In this document: piece after piece, positions 42,873 to 51,734 of the stretch
Position numbering within the stretch: position 1 is the stretch's first letter
How the letters are laid out: each line of letters begins with the position of its first letter
The notes under the pieces: generated by a model
Told to the model about the DNA's origin: nothing
The model's database searches: none
The model's input: the letters and a program-made list of their open reading frames with translations, nothing else
Translations under genes and position numbers: made by a program
Assembly (NCBI GenBank): GCA_964492895.1
Contig: CAZBLR010000006.1
Span: 1 to 64,000 of the forward strand
Origin: DATLWN01 sp964492895
GTDB taxonomy: Bacteria; Pseudomonadota; Zetaproteobacteria; Mariprofundales; Mariprofundaceae
Reading direction: 5' to 3'
DNA: 64,000 nt

Positions 42873-43679
42873 TTGCACACCGCGAGCGGCTACAGCGCAG
42901 CTGTCATCGACATGTTACACAAGGCCGGCCATGACATCGTGCTCCCCGCCTTCCTCGATCAGACGGGTTCGGCGGACACCAAGCACGACGGCTCCGTCGT
43001 CACCGAAACCGACCTGCACTGCCAGCACTTCATCCGCGAGCAGCTGCACGCGCTGGACCCGGGGATCCGCTTCCTCGGCGAGGAGATGGGCGAAGCGGAG
43101 CAGCGGGCCTGTCTCCAGCAGGGCGGCCCTTACTGGTGCGTCGACCCATTGGACGGCACGAGCAATTTCATGGCCGATTTCCCCTGCTTCGCCTCGGCCG
43201 TGGCCCTGATCGAGCACGGCCGGCCGGTGCTGGCCTGCATCCACGACCCGGTGCGCGGAGAAACCTTCCACGCCGTCCGGGACGGCGGCGCCTTCCTTAA
43301 CGGCATGCCCGTCCACGCCTCGTCCACGCATGCGCTGAAGCAGAGCATCGGCTTCATCGATTTCAAGCGCCTGTCGCCGCCGCTGGCGGCCCGCCTGGCC
43401 GGCAGCCGGCATTACCGCAGCCAGCGCAATATCGGCAGCTGTGCCCTGGAATGGGCCTGGCTGGCCACCGGCCGCGGCCAGTTCATCATCCATGGGGGCG
43501 AAAAGCTGTGGGATTTCGCGGCCGGCAGCCTGCTGGCCGAGGAGGCCGGCGCCACCGTCACCGGATTCGACGGACGCCATCCCTTCGCGGCCGGCGGCCT
43601 CGTCTCGTCCATCGTGGCGGGCGCCAATCCGGACATCCACGCCGCCCTGATGGCCATGCTGGACAACGACAACGCCTAA
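42873..43679 (+). CDS. Inositol monophosphatase family protein
   Basis: 268 residues from TTG 42873, with GGGGGGAG upstream. Li+-sensitive phosphatase superfamily: FLGEEMGE (about 68-75), VDPLDGTSNFMADFP (motif 1, 90-104) and GGEKLWDFAAGSLLAEEAGA (motif 2, family WD-AAG-L). All metal ligands look intact. Substrates could be inositol phosphate, fructose 1,6-bisphosphate or 3'-phosphoadenosine 5'-phosphate (CysQ type); the sequence alone does not choose. The carbon-metabolism neighbours make a sugar bisphosphate plausible. It lies 91 bases before glpX. Confidence 0.88.
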   Translation: MHTASGYSAAVIDMLHKAGHDIVLPAFLDQTGSADTKHDGSVVTETDLHCQHFIREQLHALDPGIRFLGEEMGEAEQRACLQQGGPYWCVDPLDGTSNFMADFPCFASAVALIEHGRPVLACIHDPVRGETFHAVRDGGAFLNGMPVHASSTHALKQSIGFIDFKRLSPPLAARLAGSRHYRSQRNIGSCALEWAWLATGRGQFIIHGGEKLWDFAAGSLLAEEAGATVTGFDGRHPFAAGGLVSSIVAGANPDIHAALMAMLDNDNA

Positions 43680-43770
43680 AATCAGTCGGGTTACTATGCC
43701 CTCGCTTTTCACCTTGCTTTCCGCTAGGATGCGTGCCCCACCAGCCAGTTTATTCTAGGGGAGAGTTTAC

Positions 43771-44724
43771 ATGGCCAGCGTTGCTGATCTGAAGATTGAC
43801 CTCGTCGAAGTCTGCGAGGCCGCGGCTCGCGCCTGCGCACCATTCGTTGGCTCAGGCAAGAAGGACGAGGGCGACGGTCTGGCCGTGGATGCCATGCGCG
43901 AACGCATCAACCAGGTACACATGCGCGGCACGGTCGTCATCGGCGAAGGCGCCAAGGACGAGGCCCCTGCCCTGTACGACGGCGAGTCCGTCGGCACCGG
44001 AGAAGGTATCGGCATCGACATCGCCGTCGATCCGATCGAGGGCACCAACCTGTTTGCCAAGGACATGCCGGGCTCCATCGTGACGCTGGCCGCCGCTCCC
44101 GAGGGCGCCATGTTCCGCCCTGGCTCCTGCTTCTACATGGACAAGCAGGTCTATCCCAAGGCCGCCCGCGGCAAGATCGACGCCGAGGCGCCCACCGCCG
44201 AGCGCCTGCACCAGCTGGCCCGCGCCCTGGGCAAGGACATCCGCGAGGTCAAGGTGTTCGTGCTGGACAAGCCGCGCCACAAGGATCTGCTGCAGGAGAT
44301 ATACGGATGCGGCGCCAAGGTACGCCTGGCCACCGACGGCGACGTCAATGGCGCCATCCAGGCGATTCTGAACATGGGCTGCGACGCCCTGTTCGGCATC
44401 GGTGGCACCCCCGAGGGCATCGTCACCGCCTGCGCCGCCCGCGCCATGGGCGCGGAGATGTTCGGCCGCATGGCGCCGCAGAAGGATTTCGAGATCGAGC
44501 TTTGCAAGAAGGAAGGCATCGACACGACGCGCGTACTGGCCCGCGACGATCTGGTCACCAGCGATGACGTACTGTTCATCGCCACCGGCCTGACCAGCGG
44601 CGCGTATGTGCAGCACGTCAAGGTCGGCAACGACGCCGGCGGCAAGTTCATGACCACGGACACCGTCGTGCTCGACGGTGGCGTGGCCAATGTCCGTCGC
44701 GTCCAGACCACAGTTCACGTCTAA
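43771..44724 (+). CDS. glpX: Class II fructose-1,6-bisphosphatase
   Basis: 317 residues. It removes the 1-phosphate of fructose 1,6-bisphosphate; in many autotrophs it also uses sedoheptulose 1,7-bisphosphate. Motifs: AAARACAPFVGSGKKDEGDG, VVIGEGAKDEAP (metal site), DIAVDPIEGTNLFA (family DPIEGT), GDVNGAIQAI and GIGGTPEGIVTACA. GGGGAGAG is upstream of the ATG. It opens the plus-strand row glpX-tkt-gap (gaps of 34 and 31 bases). Co-occurrence with tkt and fba suits a reductive pentose phosphate or gluconeogenic role. Confidence 0.96.
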   Translation: MASVADLKIDLVEVCEAAARACAPFVGSGKKDEGDGLAVDAMRERINQVHMRGTVVIGEGAKDEAPALYDGESVGTGEGIGIDIAVDPIEGTNLFAKDMPGSIVTLAAAPEGAMFRPGSCFYMDKQVYPKAARGKIDAEAPTAERLHQLARALGKDIREVKVFVLDKPRHKDLLQEIYGCGAKVRLATDGDVNGAIQAILNMGCDALFGIGGTPEGIVTACAARAMGAEMFGRMAPQKDFEIELCKKEGIDTTRVLARDDLVTSDDVLFIATGLTSGAYVQHVKVGNDAGGKFMTTDTVVLDGGVANVRRVQTTVHV

Positions 44725-44758
44725 AACCAAAACTTTTGTATTGAAGGGGTATTGATCG

Positions 44759-46756
44759 ATGACCAAGAACAATCGCAGACATTTGGCCAACGCCATCCGC
44801 GCCCTGTCCATGGACGCGGTGCAGAAGGCCAATTCGGGCCATCCGGGCGCCCCGATGGGCATGGCCGATATCGCCGAGGTGTTGTGGAACGACTACATGA
44901 AGCACAACCCGTCCAACCCGAAGTGGTCGGACCGCGACCGCTTCGTGCTGTCCAACGGCCACGGCTCGATGCTGATCTATTCGCTGCTGCACCTGACCGG
45001 CTACGACCTGCCGATGGGCGAACTGAAGAACTTCCGCCAGCTGCACTCGAAGACCCCGGGACACCCGGAATACGGCTATGCGCCGGGGATCGAGACCACG
45101 ACCGGCCCGCTGGGCCAGGGCATCACCAATGCCGTGGGCATGGCCATTGCCGAGCAGATGCTGGCCGGCCGCTTCAACAAGCCGGGCCACACCATCGTCG
45201 ACCACTACACCTACGTGTTCCTCGGCGACGGCTGCATGATGGAGGGCATCTCGCACGAGGCCTGCTCGCTGGCCGGCACGCTGGGCCTGGGCAAGCTGAT
45301 CTGCTTCTACGATGACAACGGCATCTCGATCGACGGCCATGTCGAGGGCTGGTTCACCGACGATACGCCGAAGCGCTTCGAGGCCTATGGCTGGCAGGTG
45401 ATCCCCAACGTCGACGGCCACGATCCGGAAGAGCTGGTCCAGGCCATCGAGACCGCCCGCGCCGACACCAGCCGCCCGACCATGATCTGCTGCAAGACCA
45501 TCATCGGCTACGGCTCCCCGAACAAGGCCGGCAGCCACGACTGCCATGGTGCGGCCCTCGGCGACGAGGAAGTGGCCCTGGTGCGCAAGGAACTGGGCTG
45601 GGATGCCGCCCCGTTCGAGATCCCGGCCGACGTCTACAAGGGCTGGGATGCCAAGGCCAAGGGCGACAAGGCCGAATCCGACTGGAAAGCCGCCTTCGAG
45701 GCCTACCGTGCCGCACATCCGGAGCTGGCCGCCGAGTTCGAGCGCCGCATGAGCGGCGAGCTGCCGGACAACTGGACCACCACCATCGACGCCTGGATCG
45801 GCCAGCTGCGTGCGGACAAGCCGAACTGGGCCACGCGCGTCGCCTCCGGCAAGACCATCGGCGCCATCGCCAAGGCCCTGCCCGAGCTCGTCGGCGGCTC
45901 CGCCGACCTCGCCCCGTCGAACAATACCCTGTGGCCGGAGGCCGTGGCGTTCTCCAAGACCGAGCGCGCCGGCAACTACATGCACTGGGGCGTGCGCGAG
46001 TTCGGCATGTCGGCTGCCATCAACGGCATGGCCCTGCACGGCGGCGTGCTCCCGTTCGGAGGCACCTTCCTGATGTTCTCCGAGTACGCCCGCAACGCCC
46101 TGCGCATGGCCGCGCTGATGAAGGTGCCGTCGATCTTCGTCTACACCCATGATTCCATCGGCCTGGGCGAGGACGGCCCGACCCACCAGCCGGTCGAGCA
46201 GACCGCCACGCTGCGCCTGATCCCGAACATGCGCACCTGGCGCCCCTGCGACGCCGTGGAGTCCGCCGTCGCCTGGCGCCAGGCGGTGGAGCGCACGGAC
46301 GGCCCGACCTGCCTGATCTTCTCCCGCCAGAACCTGCCCTGCCAGGACTACACGGACGCGCAGGTCGCGGGTATCGCCCGCGGCGGCTACGTGCTGTCCG
46401 ACAGCGACGGCACGCCGGACGTGATCATCATCGCCTCCGGCTCCGAGGTGCAGCTGGCCATGGGCGCCCAGGCGGAACTTTCCAAGAAGGGCAAGAAGGT
46501 GCGCGTGGTGTCCATGCCGTCGCCGGATACCTTCGATCTGCAGGATGCAGCCTACAAGGAGGCCGTACTGCCTGCGGCCGTCACCAAGCGCGTGGCGGTC
46601 GAGGCCGGTGTGACCTCCTGCTGGTACAAGTACGTCGGCCTGAACGGCAAGGTCATCGGCCTGGACCGCTTCGGCGAGTCCGCACCGGCCGGCGCCCTGT
46701 TCAAGGAGTTCGGTTTCACGGTCGATCACGTCGTGGCCACGGCCGATTCCATCTAA
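44759..46756 (+). CDS. tkt: Transketolase
   Basis: 665 residues, standard length. It transfers two-carbon ketol units using thiamine diphosphate. Visible: KANSGHPGAPMGMADIAEVL, FVLSNGHGSMLIYSLLHLTGYD, GDGCMMEGISHEA (ThDP/Mg motif GDG, about 155), HDSIGLGEDGPTHQPVEQ in the pyrimidine domain, and a C-terminal swivel domain (GVTSCWYKYVGL). AAGGGG precedes the ATG. It is second in the glpX-tkt-gap row. Confidence 0.97.
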   Translation: MTKNNRRHLANAIRALSMDAVQKANSGHPGAPMGMADIAEVLWNDYMKHNPSNPKWSDRDRFVLSNGHGSMLIYSLLHLTGYDLPMGELKNFRQLHSKTPGHPEYGYAPGIETTTGPLGQGITNAVGMAIAEQMLAGRFNKPGHTIVDHYTYVFLGDGCMMEGISHEACSLAGTLGLGKLICFYDDNGISIDGHVEGWFTDDTPKRFEAYGWQVIPNVDGHDPEELVQAIETARADTSRPTMICCKTIIGYGSPNKAGSHDCHGAALGDEEVALVRKELGWDAAPFEIPADVYKGWDAKAKGDKAESDWKAAFEAYRAAHPELAAEFERRMSGELPDNWTTTIDAWIGQLRADKPNWATRVASGKTIGAIAKALPELVGGSADLAPSNNTLWPEAVAFSKTERAGNYMHWGVREFGMSAAINGMALHGGVLPFGGTFLMFSEYARNALRMAALMKVPSIFVYTHDSIGLGEDGPTHQPVEQTATLRLIPNMRTWRPCDAVESAVAWRQAVERTDGPTCLIFSRQNLPCQDYTDAQVAGIARGGYVLSDSDGTPDVIIIASGSEVQLAMGAQAELSKKGKKVRVVSMPSPDTFDLQDAAYKEAVLPAAVTKRVAVEAGVTSCWYKYVGLNGKVIGLDRFGESAPAGALFKEFGFTVDHVVATADSI

Positions 46757-46787
46757 CGATTTACATTCACTGCAGAAGGAGACTGAT

Positions 46788-47786
46788 ATGACTATCAAGA
46801 TTGGCATCAACGGCTTCGGCCGCATCGGGCGCATGGTGTTCCGCGCCGTGGCGAAGGACTTCCCCGACATGGAGATCGTCGGCATCAACGACCTGCTCGA
46901 GCCCGACTACCTGGCCTACATGCTCAAGCACGACTCCGTGCACGGCCGTTTCAACGGCGATGTGTCCGTCGACGGCAACACCCTCGTCGTCAACGGCAAG
47001 CGCATCCGCCTGACCGCCGAGCGCGATCCGGCGAACCTGAAGTGGAACGAGGTCGGTGCCGACATCGTCATCGAGTCGACCGGCCTGTTCCTGACCGAGG
47101 AGACCTGCCAGAAGCACATCGCCGCCGGTGCCAAGAAGGTCGTGCAGTCGGCACCGTCCAAGGACGACACCCCGATGTTCGTGTTCGGCGTCAACCACGA
47201 CACCTACGCCGGCCAGGCCATCGTGTCCGCGGCCTCCTGCACCACCAACTGCCTGGCGCCGGTGGCCAAGGTGCTGAACGACAGCTTCGGCATCAAGCGC
47301 GGCCTGATGAGCACCGTGCACGCCGCCACCGCCACCCAGAAGACCGTGGACGGCCCGTCGATGAAGGACTGGCGCGGCGGCCGCGGCATCCTGGAGAACA
47401 TCATCCCGTCCTCCACCGGTGCCGCCAAGGCCGTGGGCAAGGTGATCCCGGAGCTGAACAAGAAACTGACCGGCATGGCCTTCCGCGTGCCGACCTCCGA
47501 CGTGTCGGTGGTCGACCTGACCGTGGAACTGAACAAGGACGCCTCCTACGACGATATCTGCAAGGCCATGAAGGCCGCCTCCGAGGGCGCGCTGAAGGGC
47601 GTGCTCGACTACACCGAGGACAAGGTCGTCTCCACCGACTTCCGCGGCCATTCGGCCCCGTCGGTGTTCGATGCCGGCGCCGGCATCGCCCTGGACCCGA
47701 CCTTCGTCAAGGTCGTGTCCTGGTACGACAACGAGTACGGCTATACCTGCAACATGATGCGCATGGTGCGTCACGTGGCCAAGTAA
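46788..47786 (+). CDS. gap: Glyceraldehyde-3-phosphate dehydrogenase, type I
   Basis: 332 residues. It interconverts glyceraldehyde 3-phosphate and 1,3-bisphosphoglycerate. NINGFGRIGRMVFRA is the Rossmann start; Asp35 in VGINDL points to NAD preference. The catalytic Cys151 is in SAASCTTNCLAP, and the partner His is in MSTVHAATATQKTVDGPS. AAGGAG lies before the ATG. A strong perfect hairpin 7 bases past the stop (47794-47820) separates it from pgk. Confidence 0.97.
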   Translation: MTIKIGINGFGRIGRMVFRAVAKDFPDMEIVGINDLLEPDYLAYMLKHDSVHGRFNGDVSVDGNTLVVNGKRIRLTAERDPANLKWNEVGADIVIESTGLFLTEETCQKHIAAGAKKVVQSAPSKDDTPMFVFGVNHDTYAGQAIVSAASCTTNCLAPVAKVLNDSFGIKRGLMSTVHAATATQKTVDGPSMKDWRGGRGILENIIPSSTGAAKAVGKVIPELNKKLTGMAFRVPTSDVSVVDLTVELNKDASYDDICKAMKAASEGALKGVLDYTEDKVVSTDFRGHSAPSVFDAGAGIALDPTFVKVVSWYDNEYGYTCNMMRMVRHVAK

Positions 47787-47793
47787 AGCCCGG

Positions 47794-47820
47794 GCGTGGG
47801 GGCGGTGACCGCCCCCACGC
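47794..47820 (+). terminator. GC-rich perfect hairpin after gap
   Basis: GCGTGGGGGCGG (47794-47805), loop TGA, CCGCCCCCACGC (47809-47820): a perfect 12-bp stem with a three-base loop, followed by TTGTCATTGT rather than a clean T-run. It may terminate or protect the gap message. Its last four bases are also the first four of the next dyad, so the two stems cannot form at once in RNA. Confidence 0.5.
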
Positions 47821-47862
47821 TTGTCATTGTCCGCATGTCACCAAGTTGACAATGACAAGCGT
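47817..47862. promoter_or_regulatory. 15-bp perfect dyad, probable operator or attenuator before pgk
   Basis: ACGCTTGTCATTGTC (47817-47831), 16 bases, then GACAATGACAAGCGT (47848-47862): perfect over 15 bp. A nested dyad TGTCA-N6-TGACA lies in the centre, so several TGTCA half-sites are present. A possible promoter follows, ATGACA (47852-47857), 19 bases, CATAAT (47877-47882), so a bound protein would cover its -35 box. Confidence 0.55.
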
Positions 47863-47942
47863 TTACCATCCCTGCTCATAATGGATACAGCAGCCATGAG
47901 GCGCCGGCGATGGGCCACGCTCGAAATGCAAGGGGGGATTCC

Positions 47943-49124
47943 ATGTCCATCATCAGAATGACCGATCTCGATCTCAAGGGTAAGCGCGTGTTCATCCGCG
48001 CCGATCTGAACGTGCCCGTCAAGGACGGCAAGGTGACCTCGGATGCGCGCATCACCGCCTCGATGCCGACCATCGAACATGCGCTGAACGCCGGAGCCCG
48101 CGTCATGGTCACCTCGCATCTCGGCCGCCCGGAGGAAGGCGTGTGGAGCGAGGAGAACTCGTTGAAGCCGGTGGCCGACGTGCTCTCCGCCAAGCTGGGC
48201 AAGCCCGTGCGCCTGATCAAGGACTGGGTCGACGGCGGCTTCGACGTCGCCGAGGGCGAGCTGGTACTGCTGGAGAACTGCCGCATCAACAAGGGCGAGA
48301 AGAAGAACGCCGAGGACACGGCCAGGAAGTACGCCGCCCTGTGCGATGTGTTCGTCATGGACGCCTTCGGCACGGCCCACCGCGCCCAGGCCTCCACCCA
48401 CGGCATCGCCCAGTATGCGCCGGTCGCCTGCGCCGGCATCCTGCTGACCGGCGAACTGGACGCGCTGGGCAAGGCGCTGGCCGCCCCTGCCCGGCCGATG
48501 GTCGCCATCGTCGGCGGCTCCAAGGTCTCGACCAAGCTGACCGTGCTTGAGGCGCTGGCCGAGAAGTGCGACCAGCTGGTGGTCGGCGGCGGCATCGCCA
48601 ACACCTTCCTGAAGGCCGCGGGACACCCCGTCGGCAAGAGCCTGTGCGAGGACGACCTGGTGCCTACCGCCAAGGACCTGATGGCCAAGATGAGCGCCCG
48701 CGGCGCCACGATCCCCATCGCCGTGGACGTCGTCGTCGGCAAGCGCTTCGATGCCAATGAGCCGGCGGTGCTCAAGGATTCCGACGCTGTGACCGACGAC
48801 GACATGATCTTCGACATCGGCCCGAAGTCGGCCAAGGAGCTCGCCGATATCATCATGAAGGCCGGCACCGTGGTATGGAACGGCCCGGTCGGCGTGTTCG
48901 AGTTCGACCAGTTCGGCGCGGGCACCAAGACGGTGGCTGACGCCATCGCTGAAACCAGCGCCTTCACGCTGGCCGGCGGCGGCGATACCATCGCCGCCAT
49001 TCAGAAGTACGACATCTACGACAAGGTGTCGTACATCTCGACCGCCGGCGGCGCCTTCCTCGAGTTCCTCGAGGGCAAGAAGCTGCCGGCCGTCGCCATT
49101 CTCGAGGAGCGTGCCGCCCAGTGA
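47943..49124 (+). CDS. pgk: Phosphoglycerate kinase
   Basis: 393 residues from ATG 47943, with AAGGGGGG upstream; an earlier ATG at 47910 would add 11 residues foreign to the family. It transfers phosphate between 1,3-bisphosphoglycerate and ADP. Motifs: RVFIRADLNVPVKDGKVTSD, MVTSHLGRPEEG, VFVMDAFGTAHRAQAST, AIVGGSKVSTK, VWNGPVGVFEFDQF and GGGDTIAAI. The stop overlaps the pyk start by GTGA, so pgk and pyk are co-translated. Confidence 0.97.
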   Translation: MSIIRMTDLDLKGKRVFIRADLNVPVKDGKVTSDARITASMPTIEHALNAGARVMVTSHLGRPEEGVWSEENSLKPVADVLSAKLGKPVRLIKDWVDGGFDVAEGELVLLENCRINKGEKKNAEDTARKYAALCDVFVMDAFGTAHRAQASTHGIAQYAPVACAGILLTGELDALGKALAAPARPMVAIVGGSKVSTKLTVLEALAEKCDQLVVGGGIANTFLKAAGHPVGKSLCEDDLVPTAKDLMAKMSARGATIPIAVDVVVGKRFDANEPAVLKDSDAVTDDDMIFDIGPKSAKELADIIMKAGTVVWNGPVGVFEFDQFGAGTKTVADAIAETSAFTLAGGGDTIAAIQKYDIYDKVSYISTAGGAFLEFLEGKKLPAVAILEERAAQ

Positions 49125-50560
49125 CCCATATCCGCAGAACCAAAATCGTTGCCACGCTTGGCCCCGCCTCCGAAAGCCCGGAGGTGCTGGACAAGCTGAT
49201 CGCGGCGGGCGTCAACGTCGTCCGTCTGAACTTCTCCCACGGTACGGCCGATGAGCACATCAAGCGAGCCGAGCTGGTGCGCGCCACGGCGAAGAAGCAC
49301 GGCGTCATCGTTGGCATCCTGGCCGACATGCAGGGGCCGAAGATCCGCATCGGCAAGTTCAAGGCCGGCAAGACCATGCTCAAACCCGGCCAGCACTTCA
49401 TCCTCGACGCGGCCCTGGCGCTGGACGCCGGTGACGACGAGCGCATCGGGCTCACCTACAAGGAGCTGCTCGATGACGTCGAACCGGGAGCGCGCCTGCT
49501 GCTCAACGACGGCCTGATCGTCATGGACGTGGATGCCATCTATGGCCAGGAGATCCACTGCACCGTCATCGTCGGTGGCGAGCTGTCCAACAACAAGGGC
49601 ATCAACCGCGCCGGCGGCGGCCTGTCGGCCAGGGCCCTGACCGACAAGGACAAGGAAGACATCAAGACGGCCGTGCAGTTGAAGGCCGATTATATCGCCA
49701 TCTCCTTCCCGCGCGACGGCGCCGATATCGACGAGGCCCGCCGCCTGGTGCACGAGGCCGGCGGCCATGCCGGCATCGTGGCCAAGATCGAGCGTGCCGA
49801 GGCCGTCGAGAACCTCGAGGACATTCTGGGTGCCTCCGACGTGGTGATGGTCGCCCGCGGCGACCTGGGCGTGGAAATCGGCGATGCCGCCGTGCCGCCG
49901 GTGCAGAAGCGCATCATGCGCCTGGCCCCGAAGTACAACTGCCCGGTCATCGTCGCCACCCAGATGATGGAATCGATGATCACCAACCCGATTCCGACCC
50001 GTGCCGAGGTCAACGATGTGGCCAATGCGGCGCTGGACGGCGCCGATGCCGTGATGCTCTCGGGCGAGTCGGCGGCCGGCAAATACCCGGTCGAGGCCGT
50101 ACAGGCCATGCACCGCACCTGCATCGAGACCGAACGCCAGAACGTGCTGCCGTCGGCCGCCACGCGCGAGCTCCGTCCGCCCCAGTCCGTGGACGAATGC
50201 ATCGCCCGCAAGGCCATGGAGACGGCCGGCACGATGCCGATCAAGGCCATCGCGGCCTTCACGCAGAGCGGCAACACCGCCCTGTACATGTCGCGCTCAC
50301 TGGGCTCGGCGCCGATCTACGCCCTGACCCCGGAGACCGACACGCTCGGCCGCGTGGCCCTGTACCGCAACGTGATCCCGAAGGTACTGCCGGGCAATTA
50401 CACCGAGGCCACCGACGCCCCGCGCGCCACGACCGAGGTGCTGGCCATGATGCACAAGGACGGGCTGGTCAACAAAGGCGACATGATCGTCATGACGATG
50501 GGCACGCCGATGGGCCGGGCGGGCTCCACAAATACCATGAAACTGGTAAGGGTGGATTAG
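49121..50560 (+). CDS. pyk: Pyruvate kinase
   Basis: 479 residues from GTG 49121. It forms pyruvate and ATP from phosphoenolpyruvate. Motifs: RTKIVATLGPASESPEVLDK, VNVVRLNFSHGTADEH, MQGPKIRIGKF, then VAKIERAEAVENLEDIL, MVARGDLGVEIGDAAVPP, and ATQMMESMITNPIPTRAEV with the catalytic Lys region intact. The A and C domains are complete. It is the only irreversible glycolytic step encoded in this cluster. Confidence 0.97.
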   Translation: MTHIRRTKIVATLGPASESPEVLDKLIAAGVNVVRLNFSHGTADEHIKRAELVRATAKKHGVIVGILADMQGPKIRIGKFKAGKTMLKPGQHFILDAALALDAGDDERIGLTYKELLDDVEPGARLLLNDGLIVMDVDAIYGQEIHCTVIVGGELSNNKGINRAGGGLSARALTDKDKEDIKTAVQLKADYIAISFPRDGADIDEARRLVHEAGGHAGIVAKIERAEAVENLEDILGASDVVMVARGDLGVEIGDAAVPPVQKRIMRLAPKYNCPVIVATQMMESMITNPIPTRAEVNDVANAALDGADAVMLSGESAAGKYPVEAVQAMHRTCIETERQNVLPSAATRELRPPQSVDECIARKAMETAGTMPIKAIAAFTQSGNTALYMSRSLGSAPIYALTPETDTLGRVALYRNVIPKVLPGNYTEATDAPRATTEVLAMMHKDGLVNKGDMIVMTMGTPMGRAGSTNTMKLVRVD

Positions 50561-50572
50561 GCCTGCGGTGAA

Positions 50573-50601
50573 TTGTTTTGGGCCCTGAGGCGGGCTAGTA
50601 T
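50573..50601 (+). promoter_or_regulatory. Sigma-70-type promoter of fba
   Basis: TTGTTT (50573-50578), 17-base spacer, TAGTAT (50596-50601), 43 bases before the fba ATG. It lies just after the pyk stop, so fba can be expressed apart from pgk-pyk. Confidence 0.6.
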
Positions 50602-50644
50602 CGTAAGTTCAACCGATTATTTCTGATTTTGCGAGGAGGAAACT

Positions 50645-51682
50645 ATGGCACTTATCTCGATGCGACAGCTGCTCGACCATGCCGCCGAGCACAACTACGG
50701 CATGCCGGCATTCAACGTCAACAACATGGAACAGGTGCATGCGATCATGCAGGCCGCCGACGAAACCGATTCCCCGGTGATCATGCAGGGTTCGGCCGGT
50801 GCCCGTTCCTATGCGGGCGAGCCCTTCCTGCGCCACCTGATCGTGGCGGCGCTGGAGATGTACCCGCATATCCCGGTGGTCATGCACCAGGACCATGGCT
50901 CTGAGCCGGCGGTGTGCATGCGCTCCATCCAGTCCGGCTTTTCCTCGGTGATGATGGACGGCTCGCTGATGTCGGACATGAAGACGCCGTCCAGCTACGA
51001 GTACAACGTCGATGTCACGCGCAAGGTGGCCGACATGGCCCATGCCTGCGGCGTGTCCGTCGAGGGCGAGCTGGGCTGCCTGGGCTCGCTGGAGACCGGC
51101 ATGATGGGCGAGGAGGACGGCCACGGCGCCGAGGGCAAGCTGGACCATTCCGCCCTGCTGACCGATCCCGATGAGGCGATGGACTTCGTGGCCAAGACCG
51201 GCGTCGACGCCCTGGCCATCGCCATCGGCACCAGCCATGGCGCCTACAAGTTCACGCGTCCGCCGACGGGCGACATCCTGTCCATCGACACCGTCAAGAA
51301 GATCCACGCCAAGCTGCCGAACACGCACCTGGTGATGCACGGCTCCTCGTCGGTGCCGCAGGACTGGCTGGAGATCATCAACAGCTACGGCGGCGACATG
51401 GGCCAGACCTATGGCGTGCCGGTGGAAGAGATCGTCGAAGGCATCAAGCACGGCGTGCGCAAGGTCAACATCGACACCGACCTGCGCATGGCCTCGACCG
51501 GCGCCGTGCGCAAGCACCTGGCCGAGAATCCCTCGAACTTCGATCCGCGCAAGTTCCTGAAGGAATCGACGAAAGCCATGAAGGAGATCTGCAAGGCCCG
51601 CTACGAGGCCTTCGGCAGTGCCGGAAACGCCGCGAAGATCAAGCCGGTGTCGCTGGAGAAGATGGTCTCCTACTACAAGTAA
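50645..51682 (+). CDS. fba: Class II fructose-bisphosphate aldolase
   Basis: 345 residues. Zinc aldolase interconverting fructose 1,6-bisphosphate with two triose phosphates; Calvin-cycle types also make sedoheptulose bisphosphate. Zinc and catalytic region HQDHG at 81-85, VEGELGCLGSLETG, AIAIGTSHGAYKF (His), VMHGSSSVPQDWL, and VRKVNIDTDLRMA with the phosphate-binding NIDTD. The length and insertions match the CbbA branch rather than E. coli FbaA. AGGAGGA precedes the ATG and a UUCG-capped terminator follows. Confidence 0.96.
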   Translation: MALISMRQLLDHAAEHNYGMPAFNVNNMEQVHAIMQAADETDSPVIMQGSAGARSYAGEPFLRHLIVAALEMYPHIPVVMHQDHGSEPAVCMRSIQSGFSSVMMDGSLMSDMKTPSSYEYNVDVTRKVADMAHACGVSVEGELGCLGSLETGMMGEEDGHGAEGKLDHSALLTDPDEAMDFVAKTGVDALAIAIGTSHGAYKFTRPPTGDILSIDTVKKIHAKLPNTHLVMHGSSSVPQDWLEIINSYGGDMGQTYGVPVEEIVEGIKHGVRKVNIDTDLRMASTGAVRKHLAENPSNFDPRKFLKESTKAMKEICKARYEAFGSAGNAAKIKPVSLEKMVSYYK

Positions 51683-51706
51683 GCGAAACGCTTGCGCGAT
51701 TCAGGG

Positions 51707-51730
51707 GCGGGCCTTCGGGCCCGCTCTTTT
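51707..51730 (+). terminator. Rho-independent terminator of fba
   Basis: GCGGGCC (51707-51713), tetraloop TTCG, GGCCCGC (51718-51724), then TCTTTT. A stable UUCG-capped stem 24 bases after the stop closes the carbon-metabolism block. Confidence 0.9.
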
Positions 51731-51734
51731 CGTT

